Made by a program: the position numbers and the translations under genes | The notes under the pieces: generated by a model | Told to the model about the DNA's origin: nothing | Database searches by the model: none | What the model saw: only the letters and a program-made list of their open reading frames with translations | Shown: in pieces, positions 17,387 through 26,360 of the stretch | Position numbering within the stretch: the first letter of the stretch is position 1 | How the letters are laid out: each line of letters starts with the position of its first letter | Assembly (NCBI GenBank): GCA_037137375.1 | Contig: JBAXKJ010000022.1 | Span: 1-64,000 of the forward strand | DNA: 64,000 nt | Reading direction: 5' to 3' | From: CAINVV01 sp037137375 | GTDB taxonomy: Bacteria; Bacteroidota; Bacteroidia; Bacteroidales; Prolixibacteraceae

Positions 17387-17764
17387 TTAAATTAAATCAT
17401 ATCCAAAAGGTGAAAGGCTGAGTCTCATCAGTTTAAAGTGCTGAAGTCCGAAAGGAATTCCTAAAATCGTAATACAAAGCAGGATACCGAATACCAGATG
17501 CGACAAGGCAATCCAGAGACCTGCAAAAATCAACCAGATCAGGTTGAGCAGGCAGGACAATCCAGGTATGGAGCCTCCAGTCGGGCGTACGCTCTTACCG
17601 AAAGGGGCCAGCGTAGCGATTCCAATTTTAATCGCCTGAAGTCCCCAGGGGATTCCAACAACGGTGCAGCAAAGAATCAATCCGCCCCAGATGTATCCGC
17701 AACAGGCGAACAATCCGCCAAAAATGATCCAGATTACGTTTCCGATTAGACTCATAATATTCAT
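17387..17764 (-). CDS. YccF domain membrane protein
   Basis: This 125-residue protein is made of two YccF repeats. Each has a hydrophobic helix followed by a PWGLQAIKIGIATLAPFGK or PFGLQHFKLMRLSLSPFG segment. It should span the membrane about four times. The function of the family is not known. It sits first in a minus-strand unit with cinA, and a weak -7-like site (TCATTTTG, one mismatch) lies about 15 bases upstream. Confidence 0.85.
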   Translation of the reverse strand: MNIMSLIGNVIWIIFGGLFACCGYIWGGLILCCTVVGIPWGLQAIKIGIATLAPFGKSVRPTGGSIPGLSCLLNLIWLIFAGLWIALSHLVFGILLCITILGIPFGLQHFKLMRLSLSPFGYDLI

Positions 17765-17841
17765 TTTATACGGCGAAAGTACAAAATGAGTCTCAAAAGA
17801 TAATTTTTTCTTTTATTTGTTCTACTTTTTTAACAATAACC

Positions 17842-18309
17842 ATGAGAATCTTATTCGTTTGTCTGGGAAACATTTGCCGTTCACCTGCTGCTGAGGGAAT
17901 TTTCACACATCTTATTAAACAGCATAGCCTGGAAGCAGTAGTTTCATGCGATTCAGCCGGTACGGCAGGTTACCACGAAGGTCAGGGCGCTTATCCAAAA
18001 ATGAAAAAAATCGCCGCAAAAAGAGGATATGACCTAACTTCCATCTCAAGACCGGTAAGACCTCAGCATGATTTTGAGGACTTTGACATGATTGTTGCAA
18101 TGGACGATCAGAATTTTAAAGACCTTACCAGGATGGCGCCAAACACAAAAATGGGCGCCAAAATCTGCAGAATGACAGACTTCAGCGCCCGTTATAAATA
18201 TAGCCATATTCCTGATCCTTATTATGGTGATTCAAAGGACTATGAACTGGTTATTGATCTGTTGGAGGATGCATGCGAGGGATTGATTCATAGTCTTAGT
18301 TTAGCTTAA
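17842..18309 (+). CDS. Low molecular weight protein-tyrosine phosphatase
   Basis: The 155-residue protein has the complete P-loop CLGNICRS (Cys7, Cys12, Arg13, Ser14) at its N-terminus and the acid loop DPYYGD with Asp125. Both are needed for the phosphocysteine mechanism. Bacterial members act on tyrosine kinases of capsule synthesis, on arsenate or on other phosphoproteins. This one stands alone, without a kinase or ars genes next to it. Its last 14 bases overlap the end of the convergent glycosidase-like gene. Confidence 0.93.
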   Translation: MRILFVCLGNICRSPAAEGIFTHLIKQHSLEAVVSCDSAGTAGYHEGQGAYPKMKKIAAKRGYDLTSISRPVRPQHDFEDFDMIVAMDDQNFKDLTRMAPNTKMGAKICRMTDFSARYKYSHIPDPYYGDSKDYELVIDLLEDACEGLIHSLSLA

Positions 18310-20620
18310 TCAGCCAGACATCTGTTACCTTTGATCTTTGCCTCCAGTTTAGTTGAGACTCTTCCGGCTGATCGAAAGTGACATCGATTTTTCCATCACT
18401 GACATATTTGGGATTCAGCGGAAATTCCTTGAATTCTTCATATCCTTTGTTGTAGAGGGTAGGCTCAAGTCTTTCACCATCTACCCTGATGAGTGCTTCG
18501 CCATATCCGGCAATCCGTATCAGGTAGCGTCCGTTCGGATCGAGATCTGTATATTTTAATTCCGGGAAGTTCTGGAATAACTGAGTGGATAATCTTCTGC
18601 GGCTGTTTCCGTCATCCCACCAGGCAAAATCAGTGGCATCGTCTGGAAATGTGACCAAATGACTGCTTTTCGAAATATCTGAGACATTGTCATAATAACT
18701 TCCATCACCCGGGTTTTCCCAGGTTGCGATTATTTTCAGACGATCCAACTTTTCCTTTTCCGTCGATATCTTTTCAATCTTTTTGAATTCATCCGTCAGC
18801 CACCAGCGGTTGTTGAGCGGATAGTCTATGAAATCGAGAATTGCCCCCCTTTCTGAACCACTTGCCTGATATTTCTTCACGCTGGTTTGTAATCCGACAG
18901 ACTGAAACAAAGCTTCGCACAAGTCGACTATCTTTTGCCTTAAATCATTGGTGACAGGCGCTGTTTCTGCCTTGTTGACGATCTTTAATGCCTCTTCCAT
19001 GGCTTTTGAAGCGCCAATTTTCGGCGCTTTCAGCAGAATTTTGTTTGCCTGCAATTCAAGATTTTGCTCGTAAGCCTTCCTGAGTTTTACCATCAGATCA
19101 TAATTCGACCGCATCAACAGGAGCTGCCAGCGCCAGTTACTCTTCAACTCAGGATGGTCATTTTCGAGTTTTTTCCAAAGTTCATAGGTGGCAACAATTC
19201 CTCCGTTTTCCTCGGTTGGACCCACCCAATTTCGTTCGAGCGCTAAAATGCCGTCGGCAGCTTTTTCAGCGGAAGCTGAACCAAAAAAGAAACGGGCATA
19301 TTCGACCAGCACATCCCTGATGGGTCGCTCAGGATTCCAGCCCATCTGACTCCAGGTTACTTTATTGACATCATCATGCACGCCGTCGGAGTAGGAGAGG
19401 AAGCCATCGGTGAATGGTGCAAAGCGGTTGTGAATTTTTGCATAATAGACTGGCTGCGGATTACTGACCTCCCGTCCTTCGGTCAATGCAAATGCCTGAT
19501 CCCAGTTTAGGGTCGGATACTGGCATCGAATTGTATGCGTCAGGTCCGGATAATGCCTGTGCATATATTTCTTCGGCAGCCGGAAACGGGTGGCTGCAAG
19601 GTCCGGACTGCTTGGACCGGTTACGACGCCTGCTAGCCAATCAGGGTTGTTTTTATCGAGATATTGATAGAAATAATCCACCTGATCATCGTTGAATCCC
19701 TGCAGGGAGATCCAAATAGTAGCTTTCGGATGGTATTTCTTCAACTCCACTGAAATGGCTTTCAGGAAAGGCATCACCTCTTTTGGATGGTTACTTCCCG
19801 GATCGCCGCCAGGAAAGAAGATAGCATCCAGGTAGGGACAATTCTTGTAAAATTCTGCGTGCCTGGCCACCTCTGCCTTGAATTTGTCAGGATTGGACAG
19901 GTCGACATCGGCGGGTGTCCAAACCCAGTAATCCAGGCCATATTCGTGACAGATCTCACTGATTTTTTTGTTCATCACTTCCCTGGAGTATTTCATCAAA
20001 GGATTCACCTTGTTATCCTGAAAAGGAATATTCTCGATGCTGTTGGTGCCAAACAACGCAAGCTCCCTGATGTAGGCTTCGTATTGTGCCATCGTCCATG
20101 AATCCCATGAATTGGCGGTATTTCGGTAGCCGATTTGATGCCCGCGGATAGGATATTTTGGGGAGGTTGCGATCTCATTTTTTGGATCGAAACTGATTTT
20201 ATTCCGGGTCAGAACGACAGTTCTCAGCAATTGGCCTATGGCAAAGATGGCTCCACGTTGATCTGCTGCGATCAGCCAGAGAATCGTTTTTCCATTGGAC
20301 TGATTCAGGACCAGCCTGTAACCTTCAGGTTTACTTTCCGGTTTTTCCTCATCAGCATTCATCGGCACTGGAAGGTCTGATAACTCTTTTTCAGAGGCAA
20401 GTACCAGGGCAATCACCTGCTGACTAACGGGTTTGTCAGTCTCTTTGAGTTGAATGGAAGTGCGTTTTGCTATCTCTTCTTTGAGAATCCTGATAGCCGT
20501 TTCCCTAACAGGGGATGGGATTTTTTTGGAGGCAAGGAGGGTAGCCTTACTCAGGTCGGCTATTTGCGCAAATGCTGATATAGATAATAAGAGTAGAAAA
20601 AGACAGATGATACTTCTCAT
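18296..20620 (-). CDS. Secreted glycoside hydrolase-like protein (hexosaminidase/alpha-glucuronidase type fold)
   Basis: This 774-residue protein has a signal peptide (IICLFLLLLSISAFAQ). Residues about 25-140 resemble the N-terminal alpha/beta domain shared by GH20 and GH67 enzymes (RGAIFAIGQLLRTV is the typical end). A TIM-barrel-like domain begins at YPIRGHQIGYRN and includes IFFPGGDPGSNHPKEV and the FLSYSDGVHDDVNK loop. A C-terminal beta domain follows. I cannot assign catalytic residues or the substrate. Alternatives are an alpha-glucuronidase, a beta-N-acetylhexosaminidase, or a family not yet described. It appears to be transcribed alone from its own -7 element. Confidence 0.6.
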   Translation of the reverse strand: MRSIICLFLLLLSISAFAQIADLSKATLLASKKIPSPVRETAIRILKEEIAKRTSIQLKETDKPVSQQVIALVLASEKELSDLPVPMNADEEKPESKPEGYRLVLNQSNGKTILWLIAADQRGAIFAIGQLLRTVVLTRNKISFDPKNEIATSPKYPIRGHQIGYRNTANSWDSWTMAQYEAYIRELALFGTNSIENIPFQDNKVNPLMKYSREVMNKKISEICHEYGLDYWVWTPADVDLSNPDKFKAEVARHAEFYKNCPYLDAIFFPGGDPGSNHPKEVMPFLKAISVELKKYHPKATIWISLQGFNDDQVDYFYQYLDKNNPDWLAGVVTGPSSPDLAATRFRLPKKYMHRHYPDLTHTIRCQYPTLNWDQAFALTEGREVSNPQPVYYAKIHNRFAPFTDGFLSYSDGVHDDVNKVTWSQMGWNPERPIRDVLVEYARFFFGSASAEKAADGILALERNWVGPTEENGGIVATYELWKKLENDHPELKSNWRWQLLLMRSNYDLMVKLRKAYEQNLELQANKILLKAPKIGASKAMEEALKIVNKAETAPVTNDLRQKIVDLCEALFQSVGLQTSVKKYQASGSERGAILDFIDYPLNNRWWLTDEFKKIEKISTEKEKLDRLKIIATWENPGDGSYYDNVSDISKSSHLVTFPDDATDFAWWDDGNSRRRLSTQLFQNFPELKYTDLDPNGRYLIRIAGYGEALIRVDGERLEPTLYNKGYEEFKEFPLNPKYVSDGKIDVTFDQPEESQLNWRQRSKVTDVWLIKLN

Positions 20621-20640
20621 ATTGATTCAGTTCTTAACTC

Positions 20641-20648
20641 CAAATGTA
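20641..20648 (-). promoter_or_regulatory. -7 element of the secreted glycosidase-like gene
   Basis: TACATTTG on the minus strand is an exact TAnnTTTG match, 20 bases before the ATG at 20620. A clear -33 element is not visible. Confidence 0.45.
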
Positions 20649-20797
20649 AATATTATTCAGGAAGATTGCAGTTACTTCTGAGCTCCGGGATGTGTTCAAT
20701 TTCTGCATGATAAAAACGATTTTCTAAATCAATTTATTTCAGTAAATTCGGTCGGTTTAGTCACTTTTGTTCAGTTGTGTAACTCTAAAATTTATCT

Positions 20798-23629
20798 ATG
20801 AAAAAAAATGTTTTAACAATGATTCTTTTTGTGTTTTTCGCCCAATTTTCGGTGAATTCACAGACCAAAGAAACCAGTTTATCCATACCTATTGAAAAGT
20901 ACATGCTCAAGAATGGATTGACTGTTGTGTTGCACCAGGATAAATCAGATCCTATTGCCGCAGTCGCAATTTATTATCATGTTGGATCGAGCAGGGAAGT
21001 CACCGGTAAGACAGGTTTTGCCCATCTATTCGAGCATATGATGTTTCAAAAATCAGAGAATGTTCCTGAAGATCAATTTTTTAAATATATCCAGGGTGCC
21101 GGAGGTACCTTAAATGGCAGTACCAGCCAGGATAGAACCAACTATTACGAAGTAGTTCCAAAAAATGCATTGGAGTTGGCATTATGGATGGAGTCCGACC
21201 GAATGGGTTATCTTGAAAATATGGTAACTAAGTCGGCGCTCGTCAATCAGCAAAATGTGGTTCAAAATGAAAAGCGTGAAAGTGTAGACAATGCTGCCTA
21301 TGGTTTTAACTCAGGACTTATTGCCAAGACGCTTTATCCGGCAGGTCACCCTTACAGTTGGACCGTTATCGGTGAAATGAAAGATCTTACCGGTGCTACT
21401 GTTGAAGACGTAAAAGCATTTCATAAGAAATACTATTCTCCAAATAATGCAACTTTGGTAGTTTCTGGCGATATTGACAAGGCTGCAGTAAAAGTTTTGA
21501 TTGAAAAATATTTCGGAGAAATCCCGAAAGGAGAACCTATCGAAGTTAGGAAACCAATGCCTGTAAAACTCGCTTCTACGGTGAAGTTGTATCACGAAGA
21601 TAATTTCGCCAGAGTACCCATGCTTACTATGGTTTTCCCAACAGTCGAGGACTACTCAAAAGATTCTTATGCCCTCAATTTCCTGGGTGAGCTGATGGCC
21701 GGAACAAAAAAATCTGCTCTCTACACCATCCTGGTAAAGGATAAGAAACTAACTTCCAGGGTAAGTGCCCGAAATGGCTCCCAGGAACTTGCAGGTTCTT
21801 TTTCTATTTCAGTGTCTGCCAATCCAGGAGTCAACTTGAATGAGATAGAAAAGGCAATTTTTGAAGGTTTTGCAAAATTTGAGAAAGACGGTTTTACAGA
21901 AGAGGATCTTACCAGGATTAAAGCTGCTGACGAGACTCGTTTCTATAATAGATTCGAAAGTGTTCAGAGCAAGGCGTTTACGTTGGCAGAATACAATATT
22001 TATAAAGGAGATCCTGAATTCTACAAGAAGGATCTTGCCAATATACAGTCAGTGACCATGGCCGATGTGAAGGCAGTCTATGATAAATACATCAAAGGAA
22101 AAAATTATGTCGAGACCAGTTTCGTTCCAAAAGGCGAGGCGAAATTGATCGTTAACGGTTCTGTTAACGCCGGAATCGTGGAAGAGGATGTTACGAAAGC
22201 TGCTGAGGTGAAAGCTGCTGTTGTTGCTGAAGAGCCTGTAGCAAAGACAAAAACCAAACTCGATCGTTCCATTAAACCAACACCTGGTCCTGATCCTGAC
22301 GTGACCATTCCTAAGCCTTGGAATACTACTTTGTCCAATGGAATGAAAGTAAGTGGTATTACGCAGACGGAACTTCCTTTGGTAGAATATACCATTAAAA
22401 TCGACGGTGGCCATAAACTTGACACACCTGCAAAAGCTGGTGTTGCCAATCTTGTTGCTGCTATGATGAACGAGGGAACTAAAAATAAGACTCCGGAAGA
22501 ACTTGAAGACGCGATTGGGCTCCTGGGTGTATCAATCAGGGTAAGCGCCGACAATGAGGATATTAGTGTTAACGTTGGCTCTCCCGGATTCCGTGGTATG
22601 GGTGGTATGATTACCCGTAATTTTGAGAAGTCTCTGGCCCTTGTGGAAGAGGTTCTTCTGGAGCCAAGATGGGACAAGGAACAATTTCCCATCGTCAAGA
22701 GCCGTATCGTCAATGGTCTGAGGCGTAATGCTGCTAATCCTGAATATCTTGCCTCCAAAGCACTCAATAAACTGATTTTTGGAGATAATATCCTGGCCAT
22801 CGAATCTTCCGGTACAGAAGCCTCTGTAGCGGCTATCACACTGGATGATCTAAAAGAGTATTACAACAAATACCTGTCACCCTCTATCGCCAAATTTCTG
22901 GTTGTTGGTGCAGTAGATCAAGCAAGGGTTAAAGCCGCTTTAGCTTCCCTGAATTCAAAATGGACGGCAAAAAAGGTTGACATACCTAAAGTGAAAGTTC
23001 CTGTTGCTCCGGAGAAATCGCAGATATATTTTGTTGATGTACCGGGAGCCAAACAATCAGTGATCTCCATCGGAACTCCTTCAATTCCAAGGACTAATCC
23101 TGATTTCTATCCGGCATATGTGGCCAATTACAAACTTGGCGGATCTTTTAATGGCATTTTTAACCTGATTCTGAGAGAAGAAAAAGGCTTTACCTATGGT
23201 GCAAGATCCAGTTTCTCCGGATCTGTTGATTATGGTGAATTTACTGCCTCTTCGAAGGTAAGGACCAATTCAACTGTTGAATCTGTGACCATCTTCAAGA
23301 CCGAAATGGAGAAATACCGCAAGGTAAATACCCAGGAGTATGTAGATTTCACAAAATCTTCCCTGTTGAAAGGAAATGCCCTTAAGTTTGAAACGCTTGG
23401 CGGATTACTTGGTATGTTGAATGTCATGACTGACTATAACCTTCCTGCTGATTATATCAAGAAAGAAGAAGCCTACGTCAAAGGATTGACAGTTGAAAAA
23501 CAATTGCAGATAACCAATAAATATATTGATCCGGCGAAGATGTATTACGTTGTGGTCGGTGATGCAAAGACTCAGATGGAACCTCTTGGAACCATAGGAT
23601 TAGGGAAACCGGTTCTCTATCAACCATAA
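20798..23629 (+). CDS. Secreted M16 family metallopeptidase, two-unit fusion
   Basis: This 943-residue protein has a signal peptide (hydrophobic MILFVFFAQFSVNSQ). The first M16 unit holds the inverted zinc motif HLFEH (His76, Glu79, His80) and the distal zinc-binding glutamate region QNEKRE. An Ala/Glu/Lys-rich linker (about 465-490) joins the second unit. There the matching segment is GVANLVAAMMNEG and has no HxxEH, so that half is structural. This active-plus-inactive layout is normal for M16B pairs fused into one chain. It probably degrades peptides in the periplasm. A CACTTTTG site (20762-20769), one mismatch from the -7 consensus, precedes it, and a strong terminator follows. Confidence 0.92.
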   Translation: MKKNVLTMILFVFFAQFSVNSQTKETSLSIPIEKYMLKNGLTVVLHQDKSDPIAAVAIYYHVGSSREVTGKTGFAHLFEHMMFQKSENVPEDQFFKYIQGAGGTLNGSTSQDRTNYYEVVPKNALELALWMESDRMGYLENMVTKSALVNQQNVVQNEKRESVDNAAYGFNSGLIAKTLYPAGHPYSWTVIGEMKDLTGATVEDVKAFHKKYYSPNNATLVVSGDIDKAAVKVLIEKYFGEIPKGEPIEVRKPMPVKLASTVKLYHEDNFARVPMLTMVFPTVEDYSKDSYALNFLGELMAGTKKSALYTILVKDKKLTSRVSARNGSQELAGSFSISVSANPGVNLNEIEKAIFEGFAKFEKDGFTEEDLTRIKAADETRFYNRFESVQSKAFTLAEYNIYKGDPEFYKKDLANIQSVTMADVKAVYDKYIKGKNYVETSFVPKGEAKLIVNGSVNAGIVEEDVTKAAEVKAAVVAEEPVAKTKTKLDRSIKPTPGPDPDVTIPKPWNTTLSNGMKVSGITQTELPLVEYTIKIDGGHKLDTPAKAGVANLVAAMMNEGTKNKTPEELEDAIGLLGVSIRVSADNEDISVNVGSPGFRGMGGMITRNFEKSLALVEEVLLEPRWDKEQFPIVKSRIVNGLRRNAANPEYLASKALNKLIFGDNILAIESSGTEASVAAITLDDLKEYYNKYLSPSIAKFLVVGAVDQARVKAALASLNSKWTAKKVDIPKVKVPVAPEKSQIYFVDVPGAKQSVISIGTPSIPRTNPDFYPAYVANYKLGGSFNGIFNLILREEKGFTYGARSSFSGSVDYGEFTASSKVRTNSTVESVTIFKTEMEKYRKVNTQEYVDFTKSSLLKGNALKFETLGGLLGMLNVMTDYNLPADYIKKEEAYVKGLTVEKQLQITNKYIDPAKMYYVVVGDAKTQMEPLGTIGLGKPVLYQP

Positions 23630-23653
23630 ACGGTAATTTCCATTGAAATTTTT

Positions 23654-23685
23654 AGAGGCTGTCTCCACATTAGGGGACAGCCTCT
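23654..23685 (+). terminator. Intrinsic terminator after the M16 peptidase
   Basis: A perfect 13-base inverted repeat (AGAGGCTGTCTCC with GGGGACAGCCTCT, loop 6) lies 25 bases past the stop, followed by a T-rich stretch. It is the strongest hairpin in the window. Confidence 0.85.
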
Positions 23686-23814
23686 TTAGCTTTATACAAC
23701 TAGCGATTTATGTACGGAAGTATCAGTATGAATTATTCAGTGGATTCCGAATCAAGTCCGGAAACCTTCTGCCAGTTCGGAATGATGTCCCGCCATTAAG
23801 CATTCAACACAACA

Positions 23815-24807
23815 CTATTTCATCTCCTGGGATTGCCTGAAGATGCCGGTATATTTCTCTCCGCTGGATTTTACATAGCCCCTAAACATCCCGGATGTAT
23901 TGAATTCCATGGCTATTTTACCCTGCCTATCCAGACCGATCACACCTCCTGTGCCTCCCAGCTGAGTGAGCTTCTTAATCTCCTCCTGGCAAGCCTTCAG
24001 GATGTCCATTTGCCTGTATTCCATCATGGCTGATACATCTCTTGAAAAACCAAGTCGGATGAAATATTCACCATGACCGGTGCAGGAAAATCCTCCTGTG
24101 GCATTATTCGCATAAGTACCGGCGCCGATAATAGGGGAGTCGCCAATCCTGCCGAATTTCTTATTGCTCATTCCACCTGTCGAAGTTCCGGCTGCGATAT
24201 TTCCATAGGTATCGAGTGCAACACACCCGACAGTTCCGTGTTTGTCATTGATTCCTGCTTCTCTTTCTTTATTGAGTAATTCCTGCAGTTCTTTCTGCCG
24301 TTTTTCAATGATAAAATAACTGTTCGGTACCAACTTGAATCCCTGCTGAACAGCGAATTGTGAAGCGCCGCTTCCGGTCAGTAATACATGTTCAGACTTT
24401 TCCATTACAGTCCGGGCCAGTCTGATGGGGTTCTTTATATCTTTTACTCCAGCAACAGCCCCCGCCGACAGGGTCTTTCCATCCATCACCGAAGCATCGA
24501 GTTCGGCAATGCCTTCATGATTAAGAACAGCCCCTTTCCCCGCATTGAAAAGAGGTGAATCTTCCATTACCATGATGGTCTTCTCCACTGCATCCATGCA
24601 CGTGCCTCCTGCCTTGAGCACAGAATCTCCGACCTGCAAGGCACGGTTCAACGCTTGATGGTATTGTTTCTGAATTTCTGGCGTCATCAGTTTTTCAGAC
24701 ATCACACCTGCACCACCATGAATGACGAGTGCATATTTGGGGATTTCCCTTGCGCAAAGCATGGAAGAGACTACAAGCAAAGCCAGTTGCAGAAAAATTT
24801 TTTTCAT
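23815..24807 (-). CDS. Secreted isoaspartyl peptidase / L-asparaginase (Ntn hydrolase)
   Basis: This 330-residue precursor has a signal peptide (FLQLALLVVSSMLCA) and the plant-type asparaginase fold. Landmarks are VIHGGAG at 29-34, GGTCMDAVE near 68, FNAGKGAVLN near 88, the autocleavage site HGTVG with Thr192 as the new N-terminal nucleophile, and the GTYANNATGGFSCTGHGE pocket. It would split isoaspartyl dipeptides or asparagine after self-processing in the periplasm. It converges on the M16 gene with the terminator between, and is divergent from a small lipoprotein gene. Confidence 0.93.
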   Translation of the reverse strand: MKKIFLQLALLVVSSMLCAREIPKYALVIHGGAGVMSEKLMTPEIQKQYHQALNRALQVGDSVLKAGGTCMDAVEKTIMVMEDSPLFNAGKGAVLNHEGIAELDASVMDGKTLSAGAVAGVKDIKNPIRLARTVMEKSEHVLLTGSGASQFAVQQGFKLVPNSYFIIEKRQKELQELLNKEREAGINDKHGTVGCVALDTYGNIAAGTSTGGMSNKKFGRIGDSPIIGAGTYANNATGGFSCTGHGEYFIRLGFSRDVSAMMEYRQMDILKACQEEIKKLTQLGGTGGVIGLDRQGKIAMEFNTSGMFRGYVKSSGEKYTGIFRQSQEMK

Positions 24808-24905
24808 TGGAAAACGGATTTTAGATCACCTAAAATTACAATATTTATGTTGAACGCAACCTACAGGTGAAAAATCCCCTCTTATAGTCATTAAAGCCCA
24901 CGTCC

Positions 24906-25316
24906 ATGAAAAGACTGAACATGTTTCTTGTACTTGGTTTTCTGTTATTGATTGGATGCATTGATTTGATACCTGAAAATACAGTAGACTTTGTCCCGGC
25001 ACCTGATCTTTCGAAATATCACATGAAAATCGTCCCGGAAACGCCTACCTCACAAGACAATGTTTTGCTGATTATATCTGATGAATGCCAGTATAATCTC
25101 CTTAACGGCGTTACGCAAAATGGCAATGTCATTGACATTGAAAAGCATTTCAACAGCATGATGATGCTTCCTTGTATGTTGAAAACTGACACCATACAAA
25201 TCGGAAAATTAACTCCGGGCAGTTATACCGTAAATTACAAATTAGTTGATTTTTCGACCATCGCAAAGAACCCGGTTCCTTTGGCAATAACCTTCAAGTT
25301 AACACTTAATAAATAA
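24906..25316 (+). CDS. Small lipoprotein of unknown function
   Basis: This 136-residue protein has a lipoprotein signal (MFLVLGFLLLIGC), with the lipid-modified cysteine at 18. The mature part (about 118 residues) is beta-rich and includes two further cysteines (DECQYNLL and MLPCML) that could form a disulfide. I do not recognise a family. It is a single gene closed by a terminator. A TATTTATG site (24842-24849), one mismatch from the -7 consensus, lies upstream. Confidence 0.65.
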   Translation: MKRLNMFLVLGFLLLIGCIDLIPENTVDFVPAPDLSKYHMKIVPETPTSQDNVLLIISDECQYNLLNGVTQNGNVIDIEKHFNSMMMLPCMLKTDTIQIGKLTPGSYTVNYKLVDFSTIAKNPVPLAITFKLTLNK

Positions 25317-25317
25317 A

Positions 25318-25343
25318 AAATCCGGCCTTCTCAGACCGGATTT
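25318..25343. terminator. Bidirectional terminator between lipoprotein and Sus operon
   Basis: AAATCCGG (25318-25325) pairs with CCGGATTT (25336-25343) across a 10-base loop. A-rich sequence lies on the left and T-rich sequence on the right, so it can end both the plus-strand lipoprotein transcript and the minus-strand SusCD operon transcript. Confidence 0.75.
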
Positions 25344-25365
25344 CTCATTTATAAATGATTCTGGA

Positions 25366-26340
25366 TTAATTGTAATGTGCCGGATTCTCGTCCTGCCACT
25401 CGTTTATTCCATCCCGTAACCTGTTACGGAAGGTGAGTGTATCAGTACAGTGATAGGTCCACCCATTACCCGGATCAGTATACTTGTACTTCAGGAAGAT
25501 CTTCCTGTCCTGCAACAGTTTAGGCCGGTTGAAAACACATGCCCCATCAGAGGTAATAACATATTTGGAACCTGCTGAACTACTGACAGTGACATCAGTC
25601 CCATTTAGTGTAAGCAGCATCTCGTTGTTCCCTGTTACCTGATCCAGATATCCGGGAGCAAATAATGAATTTGGAGTATTGGTCGTTAAAGTCCAGATCT
25701 TAGGCTCAGGCATTGGAATAGCTGTATAATACCTGATGGTGGTATCACTCTTGGCAGGTCTGTTGACAATAGCTACCCCGCCATGAAAGTATTTACCGAA
25801 AAGCATATTATCATACCTTAAACCGATGACGGCATAACGTTTGGGTTCAAGAATGGAATCAGCATCAGCCTTGGTGATATTGAAAGGCAATACATAATTA
25901 GCAAACTTGGTTGCAGGATCACTAAGAAAGATCGTGGAGTCAGGCTTGATGACTACCGAACCCATGTGATCCCCGCTCTTTATTACCATCGTATTACTGT
26001 TACTAATGGTATAATAATTGGATGGCAGTTGCGAAAATGCAGTAACCGGAGCAACAGGATCCTTAATATAGCCATTGGCTGCTGCTTTAAAGCGTGCAAG
26101 CATTGCCGGGGTAATCAATGATCCATCGAGTGCGAAATTCACAATTCTATCCTTGGTATTTTCCCTTATACCACCAATAGTGACTCCGACCTCGATCTTC
26201 ATACCTTCACCTACGACAAAGGTCCTGACATCATTTTGGTACGGGAAGTACACCCCCGAAAAAGTGTAATCCGTAAGATAATCTCCGTAGCAGGATGCCA
26301 GCGCTATCGAGATAACTATAAAAGCTAAGAACTTCTTCAT
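25366..26340 (-). CDS. DUF1735-type surface lipoprotein (last gene of Sus operon)
   Basis: This product has a lipoprotein signal (AFIVISIALASC, Cys17) followed by the Bacteroidota DUF1735/BT_3987-like domain: VYFPYQNDVRTFVVGEG, the IEVGVTIGG strand and a later YYTISN/MVIKSGDHMGSV block. Such proteins are usually encoded after susD and sit on the cell surface as glycan-binding or accessory proteins. The frame extends to 26379, inside the upstream susD gene. The ATG at 26340 (MKKFLAF) places the lipobox correctly. The spacer to susD is 20 bases. Confidence 0.8.
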   Translation of the reverse strand: MKKFLAFIVISIALASCYGDYLTDYTFSGVYFPYQNDVRTFVVGEGMKIEVGVTIGGIRENTKDRIVNFALDGSLITPAMLARFKAAANGYIKDPVAPVTAFSQLPSNYYTISNSNTMVIKSGDHMGSVVIKPDSTIFLSDPATKFANYVLPFNITKADADSILEPKRYAVIGLRYDNMLFGKYFHGGVAIVNRPAKSDTTIRYYTAIPMPEPKIWTLTTNTPNSLFAPGYLDQVTGNNEMLLTLNGTDVTVSSSAGSKYVITSDGACVFNRPKLLQDRKIFLKYKYTDPGNGWTYHCTDTLTFRNRLRDGINEWQDENPAHYN

Positions 26341-26360
26341 AATTGTTTCATTTTTAATTT

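Noticed and set aside
22105..22839. Open frame of 244 codons on the minus strand
   Set aside because: It lies wholly inside the M16 peptidase gene, has low-complexity Ser/Thr/Leu composition and no recognisable motif, so it is an antisense shadow.
23643..23840. Open frame of 65 codons after the M16 gene
   Set aside because: It runs through the terminator hairpin and into the end of the asparaginase gene, and has no promoter or family signal.
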